A stretch of DNA of 64,000 nucleotides from Aerococcaceae bacterium DSM 111022. Lineage in GTDB: Bacteria > Bacillota > Bacilli > Lactobacillales > Aerococcaceae. Below are positions 53,468 through 60,676 of this stretch, piece by piece (position 1 is the stretch's first letter; each line of letters opens with the position of its first letter). The position numbers were made by a program, and so were the translations under genes. Where the stretch lies: the NCBI GenBank assembly GCA_015863195.1, contig JACBXO010000004.1, positions 186,001 through 250,000 on the forward strand, written 5' to 3'. The notes below the pieces were generated by a model. The model was given only the letters and a program-made list of their open reading frames with translations. It did no database searches and was not told the origin of the DNA.

Positions 53468-53482
53468 AATACATAAAATAAT

Positions 53483-53513
53483 GCCGTCCGAGTTCTATTC
53501 GGACGGCTTTTTA
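53483..53513. terminator. Bidirectional terminator
   Basis: GCCGTCCGAA-type stem GCCGTCCGA/TCGGACGGC around GTTCTAT, T run on the plus side. Shared with the convergent tatD gene. Confidence 0.88.
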
Positions 53514-54227
53514 TTATTTTAATAAGGCCATTAGTTGCCGGCTTCCGGCATCGATTTCTGACTCACTTAATTTTTTACGTTTTCTCACATATTGCCGAAT
53601 TCGTAAAATCTCTTCCGGCCAAGAAGGAGTGCCTGTTACCCATTCTAATGCACCTGGTCCGTCAGTTTCAAATAACAAACGGTCATAGGGAATGCGGTCA
53701 ATAATCGCATCGGTTAACTCAGAATGTTCCGCATCTACTGAAATGGTAAAGAAGCAATCAAGTATTAAAAAATCTTCAATTAAGTCTAATGGACCGCTAT
53801 ACCAATGGATAATTTGGTTTTTCAGTTGGTATTTTTGAAGCAGCGTTAATACTTCGCGTTCCGCGCCTTTCGTATGAATATTGCAGATTTTATGATGCGC
53901 CTTTGCTTCTTGTAGAAAATATTCAAACACTTCTAACTGTTTAGGATATGCTGAAGCGTCTTCTGCCCAATGAAAATCGAGGCCAATTTCTCCAATGAAA
54001 TCACAGTCCTTGATATATGACTCAAGACCTTGGTAGGACGTTTCCGGAGTTACTTGCCAGGGATGGATACCGAACCCTTTCAAAATTAAAGGGTGATCGG
54101 GTATCGTTTCATAATCAGCAGCCGATTCACTTACGGCAAGTGTCGTCATTTCCAAACGCTCGATTTCACGAATGGCCTCGTCAGTTGAGGGATAGTGCGA
54201 CAAGTGGTCGTGGGCGTTGAGAAGCAT
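53514..54227 (-). CDS. TatD family metal-dependent hydrolase
   Basis: A 237-residue amidohydrolase-fold protein. NAHDHLSH at the N-terminus (HxH), GFGIHPWQ near residue 51, FIGEIGLDFH near 78, NIHTKGAE near 117, IHWYSGP near 140 and FETDGPGA near 196 give the metal ligands. TatD proteins are usually DNases or 3'-exonucleases. It is shorter than YcfH/TatD housekeeping copies (about 255). It shares one base with the end of thiT, TAATG, so it is expressed with a thiamine transporter. Confidence 0.83.
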   Translation of the reverse strand: MLLNAHDHLSHYPSTDEAIREIERLEMTTLAVSESAADYETIPDHPLILKGFGIHPWQVTPETSYQGLESYIKDCDFIGEIGLDFHWAEDASAYPKQLEVFEYFLQEAKAHHKICNIHTKGAEREVLTLLQKYQLKNQIIHWYSGPLDLIEDFLILDCFFTISVDAEHSELTDAIIDRIPYDRLLFETDGPGALEWVTGTPSWPEEILRIRQYVRKRKKLSESEIDAGSRQLMALLK

Positions 54228-54787
54228 TAATTTTTCACCTCGAATAATTGTTTTGATTGGCGGTAAAGTAGTAAGAGTACAAGGCCGGCGACGATGGTTG
54301 TCACAATAACCGATCCGCCATTAAATACGAATGAATAGAAGCGGACGGACCAGCCTTCGGGGGCGAATTGGCCCCAATAGTAGACGCCGGTAATGTAGTG
54401 CCAGAAATAGCGGGCGGTGGTTCCAATGAGTGTGCTCATTATAATAAGGAATCCAGCGCGTTTTGTGTTTCCGGATAGGGATGCCTTTTGAAATGCGGGT
54501 GCGACTAATCCAGCAAAGCCATTAAAGAAAAAAGCGACCGGGTAGTCTAGAAATAATTGCATTGGGTGGATAATTGAAGCGCCACCGAGAATGATGGTTA
54601 AAACGCCCCATAGTAATCCTGAGAATAAGCCCGCTTTTAACCCGCGGCGTAGTGCGATAAGCGTCATTGGAATCGCCCCTAACGCGATATCAAAACCGAC
54701 ACCTTGAATTGGGATGAAAGACACTACAACCGCGACCACTGCCATCATGGCAGCTTCTAAATAAACATTAATTGGACTTTTTTGCAT
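54227..54787 (-). CDS. thiT: Thiamine ECF transporter S component ThiT
   Basis: A 186-residue membrane protein with six helices. The substrate-site region has GLLWGVLTIILGGASIIHPMQ near residue 58 and the aromatic RYFWHYITGVYYWGQF stretch near 125, typical of ThiT. It needs the EcfAAT module encoded elsewhere. A TPP riboswitch in its leader confirms a thiamine role. First gene of a thiT-tatD unit; AAAGGGGG precedes the ATG on the minus strand. Confidence 0.92.
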   Translation of the reverse strand: MQKSPINVYLEAAMMAVVAVVVSFIPIQGVGFDIALGAIPMTLIALRRGLKAGLFSGLLWGVLTIILGGASIIHPMQLFLDYPVAFFFNGFAGLVAPAFQKASLSGNTKRAGFLIIMSTLIGTTARYFWHYITGVYYWGQFAPEGWSVRFYSFVFNGGSVIVTTIVAGLVLLLLYRQSKQLFEVKN

Positions 54788-54841
54788 AAAAATACCCCCT
54801 TTATATTAAACAAAGGAGGCTTAAGGTTATTATCTAAGCTC

Positions 54842-54930
54842 GCAATCCCTCCGCACGCACTAACGTGATCAGGTGATAAGAGTCCCGAAAATACATTCAG
54901 TCTCAGTCACTTAAGTGACTCCCCTTTGCT
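54842..54930 (-). promoter_or_regulatory. TPP riboswitch
   Basis: Minus strand: AGGGGAGTCAC, ACTGAGA, GGACTCTTATCACCTGATCA, then GTGCGTGCGGAGGGATTG. These are the thi-box blocks CTGAGA, ACCTGAT and GCGnAGGGA of the TPP aptamer. The stem after GGGGAGT is a short ACTTAAGT palindrome. It should turn thiT off when thiamine pyrophosphate is plentiful. Confidence 0.93.
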
Positions 54931-54971
54931 GTATATTAGATAATACTGTTAATTGATTGCGGTGTCAAGCT

Positions 54972-55628
54972 TTATAATAACTCGATTTGGTCAGGTGTTG
55001 GCTGACTGACAATTCCGTCTCGTGTTAATTTTGTTAAGGTACGGCTAAATGTTTCTTGAGACATACCTAAATAAGATGACAAGTCTTTCTTTGTTGATGG
55101 TAATTTGACAAGATTTGTCCCTTGTTTTTCTGCTTGATTTTCCAAATACTGTAGTAGGCGGTCTCTTGCTGATTCTCCAGTTAAGGCCATGACATGTTCT
55201 TGGGTGTTTTCTAAACGATTACTTAGAACCGATAATAGTTCTAAGGCAATTTGTGGATTTTGGGCCACAATTGTTTGGAAATCGCTTTGTTGTAAGAGGC
55301 AAACGGTTGTATCTTCAATGGCAACAGCATAGTTATTGCTAGTTTGTTGGTGGAACAAAGCTTGTTCACCAATAAAGTCGCCGGCTTGTAAAATAGAAAT
55401 CGTATGCTCTTTTCCTTCACTTGAAAGACGGTAAATTTTAATCGAACCTCTTTGAATTAAAAAGAGGGTATCACGAATATCCCCAGCACGGTATAAATGT
55501 TCGCCAGGTTTTAACTTTTGTTCCTTTACTTCTTGTTTGATTAACATAAATTGACTTGTTTCCAAAGATTGGAATAAAGGCATAGTGTTAATGCAATAAT
55601 TATAAACTTCACTTGATGGTGTTTTCAA
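54972..55628 (-). CDS. Crp/Fnr family transcription regulator
   Basis: A 218-residue regulator. The cyclic-nucleotide-binding-like beta-barrel spans residues 15-130 (GEHLYRAGDIRDTLFLIQRG, GDFIGEQALF), the dimer helix follows, and a winged helix at 150-218 carries the recognition segment LSSYLGMSQETFSRTLTKL. The N-terminal cysteine cluster of Fnr is absent: only Cys7 in YNYCIN is near the N-terminus. It is more like ArcR/FLP-type regulators. Effector unknown. It lies divergent from birA. Confidence 0.87.
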   Translation of the reverse strand: MKTPSSEVYNYCINTMPLFQSLETSQFMLIKQEVKEQKLKPGEHLYRAGDIRDTLFLIQRGSIKIYRLSSEGKEHTISILQAGDFIGEQALFHQQTSNNYAVAIEDTTVCLLQQSDFQTIVAQNPQIALELLSVLSNRLENTQEHVMALTGESARDRLLQYLENQAEKQGTNLVKLPSTKKDLSSYLGMSQETFSRTLTKLTRDGIVSQPTPDQIELL

Positions 55629-55702
55629 AGGCTCTCCTCCTTCTTCATTTAATAGTATAACATGAAGTGGCTGTTTTTGATGGATGGTTTTTTATTGTTT
55701 TC

Positions 55703-55745
55703 TTGTCAACCTAGTATTGAAACAAGGTGACATGAAGAGTATAAT
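55703..55745 (+). promoter_or_regulatory. birA-bioY promoter with BirA-type operator
   Basis: TTGTCAACC (55703-55711), 14 bp, GGTGACA (55726-55732) resembles the BirA operator TTGTTAACC-N14-GGTTAACAA, though the second half is imperfect. The -35 TTGAAA (55718-55723) lies within it and -10 TATAAT is at 55740-55745 with 16-bp spacing, so binding would block RNA polymerase. Confidence 0.65.
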
Positions 55746-55773
55746 GGTCACAAATATAAAAAGGAGGGCGTTC

Positions 55774-56769
55774 ATGTCACTGAGAAGTCAAATTATCCAA
55801 CGGCTAACAGAAAGTAGCCAGGGTATTTCGGGGCAAAAATTAGCCGATGAATTTAATGTATCAAGAAATGCTATTTGGAAAACAATCCAACAACTAAAAG
55901 AGGACGGCTATCAAATAGAAAGTGACCGCGTCAATGGTTACCGCTTGGAAGAAGTTTCTAAACAAATTGACCCGGCTTTAATTAAACCAGTCCTTCCTGA
56001 CTTAGTCACCGAATATCAACCAGTTGTCACCTCAACGAATGATTTAGCGAAAGAATATATTATCGCCCATCCCAGAGATAATTATTTACTAATGGCCGAT
56101 AAACAAACGGCTGGAAGAGGCCGCCGCGGGAAATCATTTCAATCGGATTTAAGTCGGGGGTTATATTTCACATTGGCTTACAAAATTGGGACCCATTTAC
56201 CAGTAGAGCAGTTACCACTTGTGACTTTATTAGCAGCAACATCAATGGCTCAGTCGCTTGAAGAGTATTTACCGGAAGAAGTGAAAATTAAATGGGTCAA
56301 TGACTTGTTTTACCAACAGCGAAAAGTTGCCGGTATTCTAACGGAAGTAACAATGGACTTAGAATCAGCTTCCACTTCCCACATTGTTATTGGTATTGGT
56401 CTTAACTTAGCAGGGGCTTTCCAAGAACAAGACGAAGCGGTTCAACAAGTAGCTGGAACGATTTTCGGTGAACAATTACCGGAAGATTTTAATCCCAATG
56501 ATTTGATCAATCTATTCCTAGCTCAGTTTAATTATTATTTTAGTCATTTTAACGAGAAACGTTTTATGACAGAATATGAAAAACGCTTGTTAGGATTGAA
56601 TTATCAGTTAGATTACTCCCTAGACGGACGCCAAGAAACAGGAATTATTCGTGGAATTGATCAAGACGGGCATCTACTCATGGAGAATAAATATGGCGTT
56701 ATAGAGTCACTTTATGGGACTGATTTATCATTTACATCCGCGCAATTTATCAAGAAAGGAATCAAATAA
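55774..56769 (+). CDS. birA: Bifunctional biotin--[acetyl-CoA carboxylase] ligase and repressor
   Basis: A 331-residue BirA. An N-terminal winged helix (residues 1-65, LADEFNVSRNAIWKTIQQL) precedes the ligase domain with the biotinyl-AMP loop GRGRRGKSFQSDLSRGLYF near residue 120 and KWVNDLFY near 175, then the C-terminal SH3-like cap. It attaches biotin to carboxylase subunits and represses biotin genes with biotinyl-AMP. The ATG at 55774 is set by AAAAAGGAGGG. Operator-like sequence upstream fits autoregulation. Confidence 0.93.
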   Translation: MSLRSQIIQRLTESSQGISGQKLADEFNVSRNAIWKTIQQLKEDGYQIESDRVNGYRLEEVSKQIDPALIKPVLPDLVTEYQPVVTSTNDLAKEYIIAHPRDNYLLMADKQTAGRGRRGKSFQSDLSRGLYFTLAYKIGTHLPVEQLPLVTLLAATSMAQSLEEYLPEEVKIKWVNDLFYQQRKVAGILTEVTMDLESASTSHIVIGIGLNLAGAFQEQDEAVQQVAGTIFGEQLPEDFNPNDLINLFLAQFNYYFSHFNEKRFMTEYEKRLLGLNYQLDYSLDGRQETGIIRGIDQDGHLLMENKYGVIESLYGTDLSFTSAQFIKKGIK

Positions 56770-56772
56770 ATA

Positions 56773-57315
56773 ATGAAAGCAAAAGATATTACACTCGTCG
56801 CTCTAATGGTTGCCTTACTAGCAATTTGTTCGCAGTTAAGCATCCCAATTCAACCCGTTCCAATAACACTACAAACTTTAGCAGTCTTAATGATTGGATT
56901 CTTACTCACACCTCGAAATGCTTTCTTAGCGGGGGCGATTTACATGATTTTAGGTTTGATTGGTTTACCTGTCTTTGCTGGATTTAGTGGCGGTTATCAA
57001 TCTTTTATTAGCCCAGCTTTTGGCTTTATTATTAGCTTTATGTTTGCGGCTGGGTTAGGTGCTTGGTATTTAAAAGGAAAAACAGGCCTGACGCATTATA
57101 TTGTTGCTGGATTAATCATGACGGCGGTCACTTATTTAATCGGTATTCCATACATGGGTATGGTTTTAAATGGCTTTAATGGAGCAAGTATGTCATTTTA
57201 CCAAATATTAATGGCAGGTTTAATTCCCTTTATACCAGGGGACCTAATTAAACTTGCTTTAGCAGTGGTATTGGCTAAACAATTACGACCAAGATTAGTT
57301 GATCACCGTATTTAA
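56773..57315 (+). CDS. bioY: Biotin ECF transporter S component BioY
   Basis: A 180-residue membrane protein of six helices. LSIPIQPVPITLQTLAVLM near residue 22 and GLPVFAGFSGG near 66 are the BioY signature, and a GDLIKLALAVVLAK C-terminal helix completes it. It binds biotin for the shared EcfAAT transporter. It lies three bases after birA, giving a compact sensor-plus-uptake operon. Confidence 0.94.
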   Translation: MKAKDITLVALMVALLAICSQLSIPIQPVPITLQTLAVLMIGFLLTPRNAFLAGAIYMILGLIGLPVFAGFSGGYQSFISPAFGFIISFMFAAGLGAWYLKGKTGLTHYIVAGLIMTAVTYLIGIPYMGMVLNGFNGASMSFYQILMAGLIPFIPGDLIKLALAVVLAKQLRPRLVDHRI

Positions 57316-57329
57316 TAACGATGCAAAAA

Positions 57330-57363
57330 ACTTCCCGAATGAAAATTCCGGGAAGTTTTTTTA
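57330..57363. terminator. Bidirectional terminator
   Basis: AACTTCCCG pairs with CGGGAAGTT around an AATGAAAATTC loop, with A and T runs on the two sides. It separates bioY from the convergent hydrolase. Confidence 0.88.
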
Positions 57364-57369
57364 ATATGT

Positions 57370-58149
57370 CTAGAATTCGACAGTATCGCCATCTTCTGGA
57401 ATGTGCAATTGATCAACAAAATGATTTTGCTTAGCTACCGCCAATAAATCATCTTTTGAAGTAACCCAGTGGTTTACTGCTTCCATATGTGTCGCTACAA
57501 TATCAGCTTCGGGTGCGTGTTGTTGGAGTAATTTTAAGTCATTATCATCCATAATTAGACGCCCATTTTCAAAAGCATTACCGCCCAAGTTCGCAATAAT
57601 CACTTCAGGATGATGTGTGTCAATGGCTGCTTCTACGCCTTCAAACCAAATTGTGTCCGCAGCTAGATACACGGTCTTCTCTGCTTGATTTTTAAAGACA
57701 ATTCCCATAACGTCTGTCACGAAACCAAATTCAATTAAAGTATTTTTAGCGTCTTCAGTTGCATAGTGTAAAGTTTCAGTGCGCGTCAGTTCGACATCGC
57801 CGAAAGTTTTGCTTTCTGGTATAATTTTAACATTCGTAAATCCGCTCTCTTCAACTAACTTTTTATCCCCTTCATGTTGCACGAAAAATGGAATATCTTT
57901 TCTGATCGCTTCAGCAGCCGCTTCGTCCCAGTGGTCAATGTGCGAGTGCGTCAAAATTACAGCCTCAACCCCGTCAACAATTTCATCAATCGATACAGGA
58001 AGACCCTTAATCGGATTATCCTCAGTATTATCAGTAGCAGAAGGGAAAGATGTGTATGCCCCTTTGTCCGAAAACATCGGATCGATTAAAAATCGACTTC
58101 CACCATAGTCGAGAACAATTGTCGCATTACGAATCTGTTTGATTTTCAT
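57370..58149 (-). CDS. MBL-fold metal-dependent hydrolase (UlaG-like)
   Basis: A 259-residue cytosolic metallo-beta-lactamase-fold enzyme. The metal motif LTHSHIDHWD near residue 66 is intact, AADTIWFEG near 169 supplies the bridging Asp, and THMEAVNHW near 225 gives the final His. Family members hydrolyse lactones, phosphodiesters and others; substrate unknown. The start at 58149 is set by AGGAGGATTTTT; six extra codons upstream have no ribosome-binding site. Unlike the protein at 44713, this copy looks catalytically competent. Confidence 0.85.
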   Translation of the reverse strand: MKIKQIRNATIVLDYGGSRFLIDPMFSDKGAYTSFPSATDNTEDNPIKGLPVSIDEIVDGVEAVILTHSHIDHWDEAAAEAIRKDIPFFVQHEGDKKLVEESGFTNVKIIPESKTFGDVELTRTETLHYATEDAKNTLIEFGFVTDVMGIVFKNQAEKTVYLAADTIWFEGVEAAIDTHHPEVIIANLGGNAFENGRLIMDDNDLKLLQQHAPEADIVATHMEAVNHWVTSKDDLLAVAKQNHFVDQLHIPEDGDTVEF

Positions 58150-58343
58150 AAAAATCCTCCTATTCAAATTAATCTCACCTTAACCTTAACACTTTCCACC
58201 TCACTTACAATTAAAACGACTCACTGAACTTTTTGAAAAATATGGTTTAGATAAATTTGATATTAACTGCGATTAAAATATCCCAAAATTAAGTTGCTCA
58301 ATTTCTTCCGGTCGCCTACAATATCAAAAAGGAGGAGAAAACA

Positions 58344-59627
58344 ATGAGTCACAAAATTTCAAATAAAAAACCATGGTTTATCGGCGTTCTAGCGGGTGTC
58401 TTAATTGGTATTATTATTGCATTATTTAGATTATCAATTACATTATTGAGTACGCAATTTAAACTTTTCATTGTGTATGCTAAAAATACTTACACTTTTG
58501 GTTGGCCATATTTATTGGTGATGGTCTTAATTGGCTTCTATGTTACCTTTGCGGTCAAACAAGAAGGAAACATAGGTGGCTCAGGCGTTCTCCAAGTCAA
58601 ATTAGAATTAGAAAGTGATTTAGAACTAGACTGGCGGAAAGTTTTATTTTATAAATTAACAACCATGATTCCGTCCCTAGCTTCAGGGATGGCAATTGGT
58701 CGAGGAGGACCTTCGATTCAATTAGGAGCAACAGTCGGCTCAGCCGTTTACCAAAATGCGAATCTCACCCATGAAGAAAAAACTTATCTTTTTGCCGGTT
58801 CGGCAGGAGCAGGAATGGCAGCCACTTTCAATGCACCGATTGCTGGTATTTTATTTGTTTTCGAAGAGTTTTTACGACATAGTTCAAGGCAAATTGTTTA
58901 TTATATCGGCATTCCCATTGTCACCGCGACAATTACGAGTACTTTGATATTAGGCAATGACCCAGTTATTCCTTTAGAAAACTTTGAACGGGTTAGTGAT
59001 TTTAATTTACCTGCTATTATTTTATTAGGTATTATCATGGGAGTATGTGGGGCCTTGTTCAATAAAGCGATTATATATGGTAAGCATTTATTTAAACGGC
59101 TGGAATTGCCATTAGTCATTCAATATACATTACCCTTTCTTTTTTCCGGAGCGATGATCCTCTATGATATGAATTTATTCGGAGCGGGAGATACATTGAT
59201 TCCTTTGCCGTTGGAAGGGAATGTGCCGATTCAAGTATTGATTTATTATTTGATGGCGAAATTAGTGATGTTTCTATTTAGTTTTACAGCAGGGATTCCC
59301 GCCGGTATGTTCTTCCCGCTCCTTTCAATCGGTGCTTTAATAGGAAATATTTATGGTAGCTCACTGGCGGTTGTTTTAGGTGGTCCGGACCTCGCGATAA
59401 TGCATTATTCATTGATGGCAATGGCCGCTTTCTTTGCGACTATCGTTCGTGCACCACTGACAGGTATTATTTTAGTCATCGAGATGACGAGTGCACCTGT
59501 TTCATGGACTTTGCCGGTCTTATTAGCTGCTTATACTGCTGACATCACCGCCGAATGGCTGGGGAGCGACCCGATTTATGACAGTTTGATGGAGTTATTG
59601 TTAGGCGTGAAACCAACAGAATTGTGA
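58344..59627 (+). CDS. ClC-family chloride transport protein lacking the gating glutamate
   Basis: A 427-residue ClC protein. The three anion-path signatures are recognisable but altered: GSGIP is GSGVL (79-83 in GGSGVLQV), GREGP is GRGGP (119-123, Gly121 in place of the external gating Glu), and the helix with NAPIAGILFVFEE (163-175) keeps the internal glutamates. In E. coli ClcA, removing the external Glu uncouples Cl- from H+. The protein is shorter than ClcA (473) and has no CBS domains. Ribosome-binding site AAGGAGGAG. No operon partner. Confidence 0.85.
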   Translation: MSHKISNKKPWFIGVLAGVLIGIIIALFRLSITLLSTQFKLFIVYAKNTYTFGWPYLLVMVLIGFYVTFAVKQEGNIGGSGVLQVKLELESDLELDWRKVLFYKLTTMIPSLASGMAIGRGGPSIQLGATVGSAVYQNANLTHEEKTYLFAGSAGAGMAATFNAPIAGILFVFEEFLRHSSRQIVYYIGIPIVTATITSTLILGNDPVIPLENFERVSDFNLPAIILLGIIMGVCGALFNKAIIYGKHLFKRLELPLVIQYTLPFLFSGAMILYDMNLFGAGDTLIPLPLEGNVPIQVLIYYLMAKLVMFLFSFTAGIPAGMFFPLLSIGALIGNIYGSSLAVVLGGPDLAIMHYSLMAMAAFFATIVRAPLTGIILVIEMTSAPVSWTLPVLLAAYTADITAEWLGSDPIYDSLMELLLGVKPTEL

Positions 59628-59830
59628 TGATAGTTTAGCTTGCGTGTCCAGAGGGATTGCTGTCTAGAAGCCAGCTGTCCAGGCGTGATTTTTGTCTAAA
59701 GACATGTGTCTGGGGTATGGTGGTCGGTTTAGTTGGTATTTTGGGTTTGCGGTTTTCAGTATAATTGTAAAAAATGAAGAATAGTGAAAAATATTCGCCG
59801 AAACTTTTCAGTATAGACGAACTTTATTGG

Positions 59831-59866
59831 AATAGTGAAAGATATCCGGGGATATTTTTCACTATT
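59831..59866. repeat. 17-bp inverted repeat
   Basis: AATAGTGAAAGATATCC, GG, GGATATTTTTCACTATT: 17-bp arms with one mismatch and a two-base centre, followed by TTTT. A degenerate copy of the left arm (AATAGTGAAAAATATTC) lies at 59781. It could end the ClC transcript, about 240 bp downstream, or be a remnant of a small mobile repeat. Confidence 0.75.
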
Positions 59867-59927
59867 TTTTGAATGGCTTTTGTATTGAAAAATGGCGGTC
59901 TGTTTTAAAGATGTTTTGGGATAGAGT

Positions 59928-60119
59928 TTCTTAACTATTGAGGTTGGATGGAGTAAAGAAAACTTTTGGCTTTATATTTTCTTAACTATTGAGGTTGGGT
60001 GGAGTAAAGAAAACTTTTGGCTTTATATTTTCTTAACTATTGTGGTTGAGTGGAGTAAAGAAAACTTTAAGCTTTATATTTTCTTAACTGTCGCAGTCGA
60101 TTGGCGTTAAGAAAACTTT
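59928..60119. repeat. Four 51-bp tandem repeats
   Basis: Copies start at 59928, 59979, 60030 and 60081 with TTCTTAACTRTYG. The first three share GGTTGRRTGGAGTAAAGAAAAC and CTTTATATT. The fourth differs inside, but TTTTCTTAAC and GTTAAGAAAA make a perfect 10-bp inverted pair (the other copies have imperfect pairs). The 51-bp period is a multiple of three and one frame stays open, but no start codon exists. Confidence 0.8.
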
Positions 60120-60209
60120 CCCCTAAAAAGCCGAACTAGACTGATACTCATAAACTACTCAAATAATCTATAGATTTGGTATTCCTACAACAAACAGTGG
60201 GGTTAGATG

Positions 60210-60352
60210 AGAGTCGCCTCAGCGACTCTACCTCTTTGAAATAAAATGGCGCTTTTCGTTAAGCGAAAAGCCACCTTATATAAGTTGTACTTTTCGACTG
60301 AAGTCGAAAAAACATTTAAAAAAGGTAGAAGTCAATTTCTGGGGAAATTGAC
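60210..60352. repeat. Array of four short hairpins on a 40-bp pitch
   Basis: AGAGTCGC-CTCA-GCGACTCT (60210), GCTTTTCG-TTAAG-CGAAAAGC (60251), TTTTCGAC-TGAA-GTCGAAAA (60291) and GTCAATTTC-TGGG-GAAATTGAC (60331). Stems are perfect, 8-9 bp, with loops of 4-5 bases. Starts are 41, 40 and 40 bp apart. Stem sequences are unrelated while geometry is constant. Confidence 0.75.
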
Positions 60353-60602
60353 TGGATTAAATTCCGCAGTTTGTTTTGGGATGGGAGAACTGTGGTTGAT
60401 TAGTGAGGTGAATTACTTTCTACTATATAATTTAATCTCTGACCTAATAATCTGGTAGAAGGTGTGTGTCCAGCTGATGGGACCATTTTACCAACCTACT
60501 CCCTCGCCAATACTTCTCACATATCTGGTAACTATTCTGTCACAAACGCGCCACAATGCGCCAATTTCCCCGCAATAAATATATTATTGCAATTCGAGAT
60601 AA

Positions 60603-60645
60603 TTTACATTAAATTAACTTTAAATTTACATTCGAACGTTATAAT
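60603..60645 (+). promoter_or_regulatory. Pho box and promoter of the phn operon
   Basis: TTTACA (60603), TTAACT (60614) and TTTACA (60625) on an 11-bp period, then TATAAT (60640-60645) exactly 9 bp after the last hexamer. No -35 element. PhoP-dependent activation under phosphate limitation is inferred. Confidence 0.8.
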
Positions 60646-60676
60646 GAAGGCAGAAAAATATAAGGGGAGTGTAATT

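Larger units (their letters stand above)
59628..60602. other. Gene-free, repeat-rich interval
   Basis: About 1 kb between the ClC gene and phnD in which no supported coding sequence was found. It starts with short TGTC(C/T) repeats and a TGTC-TAAA-GACA hairpin (59693-59704), then a near-perfect inverted repeat, four 51-bp tandem repeats and four spaced hairpins, each listed separately. An open frame of 70 codons at 60246-60458 runs through hairpins without a ribosome-binding site and is not accepted as a gene. Confidence 0.7.

Noticed and set aside
59928-60119. CRISPR-like array
   Set aside because: The 51-bp units are repeated without unique spacers and no cas genes are present.
60246-60458. 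70-codon open frame before phnD
   Set aside because: No ribosome-binding site, low-quality sequence, and it runs through three of the four spaced hairpins; better explained as non-coding.
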